A stretch of 64,000 nucleotides of DNA from the NCBI RefSeq assembly GCF_900186615.1, contig NZ_LT896588.1:1462474-1526473 (forward strand), read 5' to 3'. The stretch comes from Parabacteroides bouchesdurhonensis. GTDB lineage: Bacteria; Bacteroidota; Bacteroidia; Bacteroidales; Tannerellaceae. Made by a program: the position numbers and the translations under genes. Shown piece by piece: positions 53,242 through 62,800 of the stretch. The notes below the pieces were generated by a model. It was given only the letters and a program-made list of their open reading frames with translations. It had not been told where the DNA came from and made no database searches. Numbering within the stretch: the first letter of the stretch is position 1; the number at the start of each line of letters is the position of its first letter.

Positions 53242-53376
53242 AATATTTTGTAAGCGTGAGTAAATGAAAATTTACAAATAAGTGAAGCAAAATTTGATTC
53301 ATTAGTGGTTTTTACTCATAAATTTGTTAACCTTAGAAGAAAGGCCCCTCTGAGACAGAGCGGCCTTCTTTTTTTA
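53242..53376 (+). ncRNA. Candidate small RNA (about 135 nt)
   Basis: Delimited by the promoter at 53203-53235 and a strong terminator at 53341-53375. The only frame is a five-residue one (MKIYK, from 53264). The internal sequence has TTTACTCATAAATTTG and the partly complementary TGAGTAAATGAAAATTTAC, which could pair to make a second stem. No known RNA family recognised. Confidence 0.5.
53341..53376 (+). terminator. Intrinsic terminator of the small RNA unit
   Basis: A stem AAGGCCcCTCTG / CAGAGcGGCCTT with one C-C mismatch and AGA loop, then a T-run of six or more. Confidence 0.9.
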
Positions 53377-53417
53377 ACACACACAATAAAAATAAACAAT
53401 GTATTGTCTTTCTATGA

Positions 53418-54521
53418 TTAGAATGAATTCCAGTGATGATGACCTATCCAATAGTTATTCCAATCCAATAACATCCCTGTTTGATAGGAATATATAATAC
53501 ATATTACTAATGCTATGATCCATAATAATAATAGAACCCATTTGGCCGGAGCAGGTAGTGGCTTCGCTTTAAATAATTGTCCGCAGATTGCATAAATCAA
53601 AGAGAATACAGGAATACCTATCAATAAGATCGTTCCAAGACAACCTATAATTACCATTGGAATAGGGAATCCGCTGGATAGATCCATACCAAATGGAGAT
53701 AGCTCATATAAAACACCTGCCCCGCCGGCCGTTAGGGCTATCGTTACTATAAATAAAATGAATATTATGAGTAATAGCGCAGGTAATAAAATGATCCCTA
53801 TTAAAATGGCAAGGAACTTTAGTATAAATCCGATTATCAGAACAAAAGTATCTGCCAATTTTTGAAAAAAATTACGAGGCTTTTCTGAGCTGATGTAATC
53901 ATTTACATTGTTACTTACTTTCTCAAAACCGTCAGTAACTGTTTTACCAATGTTTTCTAGCGTTACATTCTCCCCGCGCATAATAAGTTTGTCAGCAGCC
54001 GTGCGCGCAACGGGCATGACAACCCAAAGGATAATGTATATAAGTACGATAGGTGCATATGGTATCAATAAAAGTATAATCATAACTAGACGGACTGCTG
54101 TTACATCCCACCCTAAATAGGCAGCAATACCTCCGGCAACACCACCTAATACGCGATTGTCCGGGTCACGCATCAGCCTTTTCTTTCCTGTATAAGTTTG
54201 ATTCTCTTGAAAAGAATGAGCCTTTTGTTCTTCTTTATGCTGACTGCTTTCTTTTTCTTCATCGAAGATTTCCTCCGGTTTCCCCATTCGCTTAATTACC
54301 TCTTCTACATTTTCGATAGTAATTACATTATAACCTAGCCGGACTCTCTCGTTTAGCAATTCGGAAATACGCAATTCAAAGTCTCCCATAATTTCATCCG
54401 AACCTTCTTCTTCTTTAAAGTGGATACGGAGATTTGACAAATATTTATCTAATAATTGATAGGCGTCTTCATCAATATGGAAAACAGTTCCTCCTAAATT
54501 GACAGTAAGTGTCTTCTTCAT
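53418..54521 (-). CDS. PspC-domain membrane protein
   Basis: A 367-residue protein. Residues 1-95 look like an acidic helical cytoplasmic domain (VFHIDEDAYQLLDKYLSNLRIHFKEEEGSDEIMGDFELRI), with the remainder RKRLMRDPDNRVLGGVAGGIAAYLGWDVTAVRLVMIILLLIPYAPIVLIYIILWVVMP a full PspC domain at about 115-175. Two further hydrophobic helices near 225-265 and pairs of helices up to the C-terminus follow. PspC proteins take part in envelope stress signalling. The PadR-type gene is directly upstream (11 bp), so the two form an operon. Confidence 0.88.
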   Translation of the reverse strand: MKKTLTVNLGGTVFHIDEDAYQLLDKYLSNLRIHFKEEEGSDEIMGDFELRISELLNERVRLGYNVITIENVEEVIKRMGKPEEIFDEEKESSQHKEEQKAHSFQENQTYTGKKRLMRDPDNRVLGGVAGGIAAYLGWDVTAVRLVMIILLLIPYAPIVLIYIILWVVMPVARTAADKLIMRGENVTLENIGKTVTDGFEKVSNNVNDYISSEKPRNFFQKLADTFVLIIGFILKFLAILIGIILLPALLLIIFILFIVTIALTAGGAGVLYELSPFGMDLSSGFPIPMVIIGCLGTILLIGIPVFSLIYAICGQLFKAKPLPAPAKWVLLLLWIIALVICIIYSYQTGMLLDWNNYWIGHHHWNSF

Positions 54522-54532
54522 TGTTCTTATAT

Positions 54533-54859
54533 TTAATTGTTTCTGATGTGGTTTATTGTATCATTTAATTCCTGCCAGGAAGTCTCCAATTCTCCTAGAA
54601 AATCAATGCCTTTTTCTGTCAATTGGTAATACTTGCGTGGAGGCCCTTGAGTAGATTCTATCCACTGGTAACTTAAAAGTTCACTGTTTTTTAAACGAGT
54701 TAAAAGAGGATATAATGTACCTTCTACAACAATCAGTTTAGCTTCTTGTAACTTCTGGATTATGTCAGAGGTGTAAGCTGGTTCTTTTTTGAGTAGGAGC
54801 AGAATGCAATATTCGAGTGTTCCTTTTCTCATTTGTGATTTTACGTTCTCTGCATTCAT
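54533..54859 (-). CDS. PadR-family transcriptional regulator
   Basis: A 108-residue winged-helix protein: QMRKGTLEYCILLLLKKEPAYTSDIIQKLQEAKLIVVEGTLYPLLTRLKNSELLSYQWIESTQGPPRKYYQLTEKGIDFLGELETSWQ. The RKYY(Q/R)LTxxG motif is the PadR hallmark. It is the first gene of the operon with the PspC protein and likely controls it. TATATTTG (54878-54885, minus strand) is the likely -7 box. The ATG at 54859 is chosen; the frame extends further without homology. Confidence 0.93.
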   Translation of the reverse strand: MNAENVKSQMRKGTLEYCILLLLKKEPAYTSDIIQKLQEAKLIVVEGTLYPLLTRLKNSELLSYQWIESTQGPPRKYYQLTEKGIDFLGELETSWQELNDTINHIRNN

Positions 54860-55057
54860 TGTTAATTGATTTTGATACAAATATATGTAATGCCTGTGTA
54901 CTATGCTATACATACTACTATGTTTTATTCTTTTTTAACAAGAGGTGCAGACTTTTTGTTCATTAGTAATGTTCTTAAATTTGTTATTGTAATTGCACAC
55001 TATTCGCGGAAATGTGTAAAAAAAGGAGTAAAGCTATGTCTGTTAGAATATAAAGTT

Positions 55058-55065
55058 TACTTTTG
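55058..55065 (+). promoter_or_regulatory. -7 element before the second acyl-CoA synthetase
   Basis: TACTTTTG, 26 bp before the ATG at 55091; a good -33 box was not found. Confidence 0.5.
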
Positions 55066-55090
55066 TATTATCAATTCAAAATAGAGAATT

Positions 55091-56899
55091 ATGATTTATT
55101 ATCATTATGCCGAGTTAATACAACGACAGGCGGATAAGTATGGCTCGCGTACAGCTCTGAAATACAGAGATGACGCGAGTGGGAAATGGTTGAAGATCTC
55201 ATGGAGAGAATTTGCCGATAAAGTCATGCTTACGGCTGAAGCAATGGCTGAGTTTGGAATAGGAATTCAAGAAAATATTGGCGTTTATTCTCAAAATATG
55301 CCTCAATGTCTTTATACTGATTTTGCCGCATATGCAAATAGAGCTGTTGCTGTTCCTATGTACGCAACGAATTCGCCGGCTCAAATAGAATATATTATTA
55401 ATGATGCCGATATTCATACCTTGTTTGTAGGTGAACAGTTGCAGTATAATAACGCATTTAAGGTTCAGAAAGAATCATCTGTTTTGAAGCGTCTTATTAT
55501 TTTCGATTCTTCTGTTAAATTGAATCCGGAAGATAAAACATCTGTTTATTTTGACGACTTTATATGTTTAGGTGATAATACGCATGCTGCATCGACGGTG
55601 AAAATCCGTATGAACGAAGCTTCTCCTGAAGATTTGGCTACTATTATTTATACTTCCGGAACAACTGGCGAATCGAAAGGCGTGATGCTTCACCATTCGA
55701 ATTTTTTGGAAGCTATGCGTATACATGATATTCGTATACCAATGGTTACGGATAAGGATACTTCTATGTGTTTTTTGCCTCTTACTCATATATTTGAGAA
55801 AGCATGGACATGCTATTGTTTGCATAAAGGGGTGAAAATTGCAATCAACCGGGATCCGAAAATGATTCAAAAGACACTGCCGGAAATCCGTCCTACCCTG
55901 ATGTGCAATGTTCCTCGATTTTGGGAAAAGGTTTATATGGGTGTTCAGGAAAAGATTAATTCGTCATCGCCTTTTGTAAAGAAAATATTTTTGGACGCTA
56001 TTGAGACGGGACGTTTATATAATCTGGAATATAAGAATAAAGGGCTGAAAGCTCCTTGTGCACTTAAAGCCAAATTTGCTTTTTATGATAAGACTGTATT
56101 TTCTTTGTTAAAGAAAGTACTTGGCATTGAACGCGGGCGATTCTTTCCTGTTGCAGGCGCGCCTTTGTCTGATACGGTAAATGAATTTCTCCAGTCGGTT
56201 AATATACCTATCCGTTACGGATATGGTTTGAGTGAAACGACTGCAACAGTCTGTTTTTATCCCGAAAAAGGGTTTGTTTTTGGCTCCATTGGGAAAATTA
56301 TGCCAGATGTACAGGTAAAGATTGACGAGTCAAATAATGAGATTTTAGTAAAGGGCAAAACAGTTACTTCCGGGTATTACAAGAAGCCGGAAGAAAATAA
56401 AAAATCATTTACAGAAGATGGCTTTTTCCGTACAGGAGATGCCGGACGGTTGGAGGGGGATGTGCTTTTCTTTACGGAGCGTATAAAGGATTTATATAAG
56501 ACTTCGAATGGAAAATATATTGCTCCTCAGGCTATAGAAGGTTTGATGAGTAGTGATAAATATATTGAGCAGATTGCCGTTATTGGTGACCAACGAAAAT
56601 TTGTCAGCGCTCTTATTGTTCCGGTTTATCCGTTATTAGAACAGTATGCAGAACAAAAAGGATTAAAAATAGAAAGCCGGGAAGAATTATTGAAGAACAA
56701 GGAAATTATTCGTTTAATAGAATCTCGTATAGAAGAACATCAAAAGAATCTGGCATCTTATGAACGTATCAAACGTTTTACTCTATTGCCCGGGCCTTTT
56801 ACTATGGAAGGTCGTGAATTGACGGATACACTTAAATTACGGCGTCCTGTTGTTGCTCAGAAATATGCCGAACAGATAGAAGCTATGTATGAAGAGTAG
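55091..56899 (+). CDS. Long-chain fatty acid-CoA ligase (AMP-binding, ACSL/FadD15-like)
   Basis: A 602-residue ANL-superfamily enzyme. P-loop IYTSGTTGESKGVMLHHSN, A5 YGYGLSETTATVCFYP and the hinge FFRTGDAGRLEGDVLFFTERIKDLYKTSNGKYIAPQAIE are visible. Compared with the 549-residue enzyme at 32403 it belongs to a different branch (the long-chain ACSL-like one with FLPLTHIFEKAW), and it has no HTH-cupin neighbour. It likely activates exogenous or recycled long-chain fatty acids. Confidence 0.93.
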   Translation: MIYYHYAELIQRQADKYGSRTALKYRDDASGKWLKISWREFADKVMLTAEAMAEFGIGIQENIGVYSQNMPQCLYTDFAAYANRAVAVPMYATNSPAQIEYIINDADIHTLFVGEQLQYNNAFKVQKESSVLKRLIIFDSSVKLNPEDKTSVYFDDFICLGDNTHAASTVKIRMNEASPEDLATIIYTSGTTGESKGVMLHHSNFLEAMRIHDIRIPMVTDKDTSMCFLPLTHIFEKAWTCYCLHKGVKIAINRDPKMIQKTLPEIRPTLMCNVPRFWEKVYMGVQEKINSSSPFVKKIFLDAIETGRLYNLEYKNKGLKAPCALKAKFAFYDKTVFSLLKKVLGIERGRFFPVAGAPLSDTVNEFLQSVNIPIRYGYGLSETTATVCFYPEKGFVFGSIGKIMPDVQVKIDESNNEILVKGKTVTSGYYKKPEENKKSFTEDGFFRTGDAGRLEGDVLFFTERIKDLYKTSNGKYIAPQAIEGLMSSDKYIEQIAVIGDQRKFVSALIVPVYPLLEQYAEQKGLKIESREELLKNKEIIRLIESRIEEHQKNLASYERIKRFTLLPGPFTMEGRELTDTLKLRRPVVAQKYAEQIEAMYEE

Positions 56900-56930
56900 T
56901 TGACAGGTGATGACTTAATGTGTATCTTTG
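56900..56930 (+). promoter_or_regulatory. Promoter of prfB
   Basis: TTG (56900-56902, starting right after the previous stop codon), 20 bases, TATCTTTG (56923-56930). The prfB start is 24 bp downstream. Confidence 0.85.
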
Positions 56931-56954
56931 TGTCGAACAAAAAAAGAAATATAT

Positions 56955-58080
56955 ATGATAACGTTAGACCAACTACATGATGTGTTGGAGCGCGAGAAAG
57001 CGCTGAGGGGGTATCTTTGACATAGATGGTAAAACCATCCAGTTAGAAGAGGAAGAATTACGTACGCAAGATCCTGGATTCTGGGAAGATGCTAAGAAGG
57101 CAGAAATCCAGATGAAGAAAGTAAAGGAGTTGAAAAAGTGGATTGAGCTTTACAACGAAGTACAAGGTGCTGCCGAGGAATTGCAATTGGCTTACGATTA
57201 TGTAAAAGAAGAAATTCTTACAGAAGAAGAAGTTGATCAACTCTACGCTAAAGCTATTCAGTTGATTGAAGATTTAGAGTTCCGTAATATGCTCCGTGAT
57301 GAGGCTGATCAAATGAGCTGTGTGCTTAAAATCAACTCGGGAGCTGGTGGAACAGAAAGTCAGGATTGGGCTTCTATGTTAATGCGTATGTATATGCGTT
57401 GGGCAGAAACTAACGGATATAAAATATCAGTAGCAAATTATCAGGAAGGCGACGAAGCCGGCATAAAAACCGTAACAATTAATGTAGAGGGAGATTATGC
57501 CTATGGCTATTTGAAGAGCGAAAACGGTGTGCATCGTTTAGTACGTGTCTCTCCTTATAATGCGCAGGGTAAACGAATGACTTCTTTCGCTTCTGTGTTT
57601 GTTACTCCGTTGGTAGATGATACAATAGAAGTAAAGATTGATGCGGCAGCCATTTCTTGGGACACTTTCCGCTCGGGAGGTGCCGGTGGACAGAATGTAA
57701 ATAAAGTGGAGTCAGGCGTACGTTTGCGTTACCAATTTAAAGACCCGTATACGGGAGAGGAAGAGGAAATCCTTATTGAAAACACCGAAACCCGCGATCA
57801 GCCAAAGAATCGCGAAAATGCAATGCGCCAGTTGCGTTCAATCTTGTATGATAAAGAGTTGCAACATCGTATGGCGGAACAAGCTAAAATAGAAGCCGGA
57901 AAGAAAAAGATTGAATGGGGTTCACAAATCCGCAGTTATGTTTTTGATGACCGTCGTGTAAAAGACCATCGTACAAATTATCAGACGTCTGATGTTAATG
58001 CAGTTATGGATGGAAAGATTGATGGTTTTATTAAGGCATATCTCATGGAGTTTGCGGGAACTGAGAATACCGAAAGATAG
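56955..58080 (+). CDS. prfB: Peptide chain release factor 2, with programmed +1 frameshift
   Basis: RF2 recognises UAA/UGA. The first frame (from ATG 56955) reads MITLDQLHDVLEREKALRGYL and reaches TGA at 57018-57020. The site is AGG GGG TAT CTT TGA C, identical to the classic RF2 autoregulatory frameshift site: internal Shine-Dalgarno-like AGGGGG (57006-57011), slippery CTT, then TGA followed by C. Slipping by +1 on CTT continues as DIDGKTIQLEEEELRTQDPGFWED from 57019. The rest has the GGQ peptide-release motif (SGGAGGQNVNKVESGVRLRY) and the RF2 SPF-like region (VRVSPYNAQGKRMTSFASVFV). Annotation pipelines that ignore the shift would start the gene too late (57112). Confidence 0.97.
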
Positions 58081-58093
58081 CTATGGCGATGAC

Positions 58094-58687
58094 ATGGGAA
58101 ACGCAGAAAATATAAGAGAGCTTTTATGTAAAATATCAGAAGACAATATGATTGCATTTAATCAGTTTTATGATTGTTTTTATGTAAAGGTCTTTCGTTT
58201 TTGCTATTGTATTCTTCGTAATAAAAATGCTTGCGGTGAGGTCGTTTCCGATGTTTTTTTATCTGTCTGGCAGTCTAGAAAACGGTTGCTCGATATTCTT
58301 AACATGGAACTATATTTATATATAATAGCCAAGAATACGTGCTACCGTTACATGAAAAATGAGAAATCATCGGAGTATGTAATGTTGGACGAAATCCCTG
58401 TTTCAGTAGAAAGATTGGAAGATAACCCTGAAAATGATTTGTTAGCTAATGAAATAGAGAATACTTTAACCGAAGTAATAAATAAGCTGCCTGAAAAAAG
58501 CCGTATTATTTTTTTAATGTCCCGCCAGGATGGGCTTAAATATAGAGAAATAGCAGAAATATTAGGATTGGCGGAAAGTACGGTTCATGTACAAGCGCGA
58601 ATAGCCATAAAAAAGATAGTAGAACAGATGAAAAAATACTATCCGGATATTGATTTTGTAGTATTTCTTTTGTTGTTACTAAAATAA
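58094..58687 (+). CDS. ECF-type RNA polymerase sigma factor (Bacteroidetes FecI-like)
   Basis: A 197-residue sigma-70 family protein of the ECF type. Region 2: FNQFYDCFYVKVFRFCYCILRNKNACGEVVSDVFLSVWQSRKRL; region 4: NKLPEKSRIIFLMSRQDGLKYREIAEILGLAESTVHVQARIAIKKI. It precedes a FecR-like anti-sigma factor and a SusC with an STN domain, the standard trans-envelope signalling set. ATG 58094 lies 13 bp after prfB; the longer frame overlaps prfB. Confidence 0.93.
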   Translation: MGNAENIRELLCKISEDNMIAFNQFYDCFYVKVFRFCYCILRNKNACGEVVSDVFLSVWQSRKRLLDILNMELYLYIIAKNTCYRYMKNEKSSEYVMLDEIPVSVERLEDNPENDLLANEIENTLTEVINKLPEKSRIIFLMSRQDGLKYREIAEILGLAESTVHVQARIAIKKIVEQMKKYYPDIDFVVFLLLLLK

Positions 58688-58762
58688 TTGATAAAAAATA
58701 GACTTTCCTTTAAACTATTTTCTTGATATATGACTCCTATCTATAAAAAGAGGAGTTATTAT

Positions 58763-59662
58763 ATGGAAAAACCATCAAAAAATAGCGAAATAAAGCAAGG
58801 GAAAAACGATATAGTTGAGCGAATTAATGTATTTTCTTCTGTCGATTCTTTGGCAGAAAATCTAAAAGAAGATATAAGGGAACGTACCTTCCATAAAATT
58901 AATCGGGCAAGACGTCATTCATTCATATTTAAAATTACTGCGGCAGCTGCTGTGGTAGCTATTCTAATTTCATTAAGTACCTATTTCTATATAGATAATA
59001 GAATGATACCGGATATGCTGGTACAGGTTAATGCTATGGATGGTGAAATAAAAGAGTTGTTTTTACCGGATTCTTCAAAAGTTGTATTAAATAGCGGGTC
59101 TTCAATTGAATATAATACTAATTTTCATAAAAATAGAAATGTAAAACTGTCGGGTGAGGCTTATTTTGAAGTTACACATGATAAGAAGTATCCTTTCATT
59201 GTTAATTGCGGAACTCTGGATGTACAAGTTTATGGAACTAAATTTAATGTCCAGTCCTATAAAGAATCATTAAATACTGCGGTTACTTTGGTGGAAGGTA
59301 AGGTCGGAATTAATGATAGCGAAAGAAAATTAGAACAGATTGTATTGAAACCGGGAGAACAGGTTCTTTATAATAAGAAAAATAATAATTTTTTGAAACG
59401 TGAAATAGACACTAGCCTGTATACTTCCTGGCTGGATGGTGAACTCTATTTTGAGAAAAACAATTTTACGGAGATTGCTGCAATATTGAGTTATCGTTTT
59501 AATAAAAAGCTTATTGTTACTTCGGACAATTTAAAACAGCTGACTTTTACAGGTCAATTTAAAGCGACCGACAGTTTAGACGAAATTCTTCATATTATCT
59601 CTTGGGACAATCGGATAAAATATGATATGAGAAATGATTCTGTTTTCATATATGAGAAATAA
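58763..59662 (+). CDS. FecR-family anti-sigma factor
   Basis: A 299-residue protein. The cytoplasmic part (1-70) would bind the sigma factor; a single membrane helix (FIFKITAAAAVVAILISLSTYFYI, about 58-80) follows, then the periplasmic FecR domain: MDGEIKELFLPDSSKVVLNSGSSIEYNTNF, KLSGEAYFEVTHDKKYPFIVNCGTLDVQVYGTKFNVQSY and a C-terminal STN-binding part (FEKNNFTEIAAILSYRFNKKLIVTSDNLKQLTFTGQFKATDSLDEIL). ATG 58763 with GAGGAG upstream is preferred; another in-frame ATG lies at 58730. A six-bp dyad (ACTCCT / AGGAGT, 58733-58756) could mask that Shine-Dalgarno sequence. Confidence 0.92.
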   Translation: MEKPSKNSEIKQGKNDIVERINVFSSVDSLAENLKEDIRERTFHKINRARRHSFIFKITAAAAVVAILISLSTYFYIDNRMIPDMLVQVNAMDGEIKELFLPDSSKVVLNSGSSIEYNTNFHKNRNVKLSGEAYFEVTHDKKYPFIVNCGTLDVQVYGTKFNVQSYKESLNTAVTLVEGKVGINDSERKLEQIVLKPGEQVLYNKKNNNFLKREIDTSLYTSWLDGELYFEKNNFTEIAAILSYRFNKKLIVTSDNLKQLTFTGQFKATDSLDEILHIISWDNRIKYDMRNDSVFIYEK

Positions 59663-59721
59663 AGTTTAATGTTCACCTAATAATACTTGTTATGCTTAAT
59701 TCTACATGATTACCCGAAATA

Positions 59722-59759
59722 AAAAAGGCCAGAAAACCCGCCAGTTCTCTGACCTTTTA
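59722..59759 (+). terminator. Terminator-like hairpin between fecR and susC genes
   Basis: AAAAAGGCCAGAAAAC pairs with GTTCTCTGACCTTTT (mismatches at two positions) and ends in TTTTA. It lies in the 140-bp gap between the anti-sigma gene and SusC, so it may separate their expression. Confidence 0.6.
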
Positions 59760-59802
59760 GCGATTCAAATCTCAAAGTTTAATTTTAAATCAGTACAAAG
59801 TT

Positions 59803-62800
59803 ATGAAAAAAAAACCTATTCTGTATCCACGATCATGTATTCGTGGAAAGAGAAAGTTGTTTAATGTCATGAGATTAACATTCATATTCTATTTGTTATC
59901 CTTATTATCTGTATCTGCGGTCAATGTACAATCTCAGAATGTCAAGCTTTCATTAAGTTTGAATAATGTTACATTGGAACAGGCGTTGGATGCTGTGAAA
60001 AAACAAAGTAATTATTCTTTTTGGTTCAGGGATGATGAAATTAATCTGAAAGAAAGTGTTTCGATAAACGTAAAAAAAGAAAGTCTTGATAATATATTAA
60101 GCTCTCTTTTGCTTGATTCAGGACTGAATTATAAGATTGAAGGGGCACATATTATCCTTTATAAGGAATCTGAAAAAAAAGAAAATTCATCTGTTAAGCA
60201 GAATGATAATACTGTACGTGGTAAAATTGCGGATCCTACCGGACAGGGTTTGCCGGGTGTAAACGTGGTAGTAAAGGGGTCTGCCAATGGAGTTGTTTCT
60301 GACGTAAATGGTTATTATGTTATCAAGGCACAGAGGGGAGATATCCTGGTGTTTTCATATATAGGGTTCAAGTCGCAGGAAGTTACTGTTGGCAGAAGTC
60401 CTTCTTTAGATGTTATTTTGCAAGAAGATGTACAGGAACTGGACGAAGCGGTTGTTGTCGGTATGGGTAAACAAAGAAAAGCGAGTGTTATTGGGTCTAT
60501 AGCTGCCGCTCCGGTAGAAAACTTAAGAATCCCGCAACGTTCACTTACTTCTGCTCTTTCTGGACGTATTGCCGGGGCTGTTGTGGTTCAGCGTTCCGGT
60601 GAACCGGGACAGGATAATGCCGATTTCTGGGTACGCGGTATATCTTCTTTCGGAGCTAATCAAAAACCGTTGGTTCTGGTTGACGGCGTTGAACGTGATA
60701 TGTCTGATTTGTCTATAGAGGAAGTAGAGTCTATCTCTATTCTGAAAGACGCTTCTGCAACTGCCGTTTATGGCGTTCGGGCTGCTAATGGCGTAGTTTT
60801 GGTAACTACACGTAAAGGAGTTGCACAAAAACCTACGGTAGAAGTAAAACTTGAATACGGAATGTCCGATCTTCCGAATGTTCCTAAATTGCTGGGAGGT
60901 GCTGATTATGCAATGTTATATAATGAGGCATTTGGACAAGAGAATTATTCCCAAGATTATATTGATAATTTGAGAAATAATGTAAATCGTTTTTTGTATC
61001 CGAATGTAAATTGGTTTGATGAGCTTTTTAAAAAATATTCAACGAATGCCAATGCTTCATTAAACATTCGGGGTGGTGGTGAAAGAGCTCGTTATTATAT
61101 TAGTGCCAGTTTCATAGAAGATAATGGTAACTTAAAAAACAGTCCGGAAAATGATTATAAATCGAATGTGACGCTTCGCCGTTATAATTTCCGTTCTAAT
61201 GTCGACGTAACGTTAACGAAAACAACTACCTTAAATATTGAATTAGGGGCGAATTTAACAGATACACATCAACCCGGAGTTGGTAATGAAACTTTATATG
61301 GTACTTATTATACACCGGTTGAAATGCTGTATTATTATACTTATTTGTCTACTCCGTTATCGTGCCCTGTCAGACTTCCTATAGGTACGAATGCAGATGG
61401 CAGTACAAAATGGGGGTGGGGAGCTCCGGCTCAGGTTGGTGAAGTGAACCCTGCTGAACGTTTGTATGGTTCTGGTTATAATAAGTTATTCCGTACGCAG
61501 ATCATGAGTCAGATCATATTAAATCAGGACTTGTCTTTTTTCTTGGATGGTTTAGATTTCAGAGGATCGTTTTCTTTTGACTCATATAGCCAAACAATTC
61601 AAAACCGGCGTAAAACATCCACTACTTATTCCGTGGATGGAGTGGATGATGAAACTGGGAATTTAATATTTTCAGAAGTAGATAAAGGAGCGGATTTTCT
61701 GGGTTATAAGGTAGTTCCTACAAGTAATCGTGCAGAAGAGTTAAAATTACAATTGAACTATAATCAACTGTTTAATGATATGCACCGAGTAGGTGCAATG
61801 GTTATGTATTATCAGCGTGATTATGTTGATGGTACGGCAGAGAGTGCAATAAAATCACTACCTTATAAGAAACAGGGTTTGGCTTTTAGAGGAACTTATG
61901 CTTATAAAGACAAATATTTTGCAGAGTTCAATGTGGGGTATAATGGTTCTGAAAACTTTCCGAAGGGACATCGTTTCGGTGTATTTCCGGCAGGAGCTTT
62001 AGGATATCTTATCTCTAATGAATCATTCTGGCATGTAGATGCTATTAATGTCTTAAAACTGAGAGGGTCAATTGGGCTTGTAGGGTCCGAGTCATTACCT
62101 GAGAATATGAGGTTCGGTTATTTGTCAACATATGGCGGAGGACTGGGGAGCTGGGCTTTTGGATTGACTCCTTCCTATATCAATGGAGTTGGCGAACTAC
62201 AGGTCGGAGTTCCTGATTTAACATGGGAGAAGGGATTAAAGAAAGATGTCGGAATCGAGTTGAAGATGTTTAATAATGCCGTTTCCCTGGATTTTGACTA
62301 TTTCCATGAAAAGCGGTCTGATATTTTGATCCAACGGGCATCATTGCCTGCTATTGCAGGATTGAATCAACAGCCGTTTGCAAATATGGGTGTAATGACT
62401 AATCAGGGAGTGGATGGTACGCTTGAATTCAACCATAAAATAGGGAAGGTTGAATATCGATTGTACGGAAACTTTACATTTACGCGTAATAAAATTCTGG
62501 AAATGGATGAGCCTGAAAAGAAGTGGGCTTATCGTATGAGAACCGGCAACCGTTACAATCAACAATTTGGATTAATAGCGATAGGATTATTTAAGGATCA
62601 GGCAGAAATAGATGATCCGTCCACTCCGGTACAAAAATTTGGAGTGGTTCGTCCCGGTGATGTGAGATATAAGGATGTAAACGGTGATGGTGTTATTGAT
62701 ATCGAAGATGAGGTGCCTATTGGTTATTCATCCATACCGGAGATTAACTATGGCTTTGGTACGCAACTGAGCTGGAATGGTTTTGATTTTGGTGTTTTCT

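Noticed and set aside
57112-58080. prfB starting at 57112
   Set aside because: It would miss about 50 N-terminal residues; the programmed frameshift from 56955 explains the full gene.
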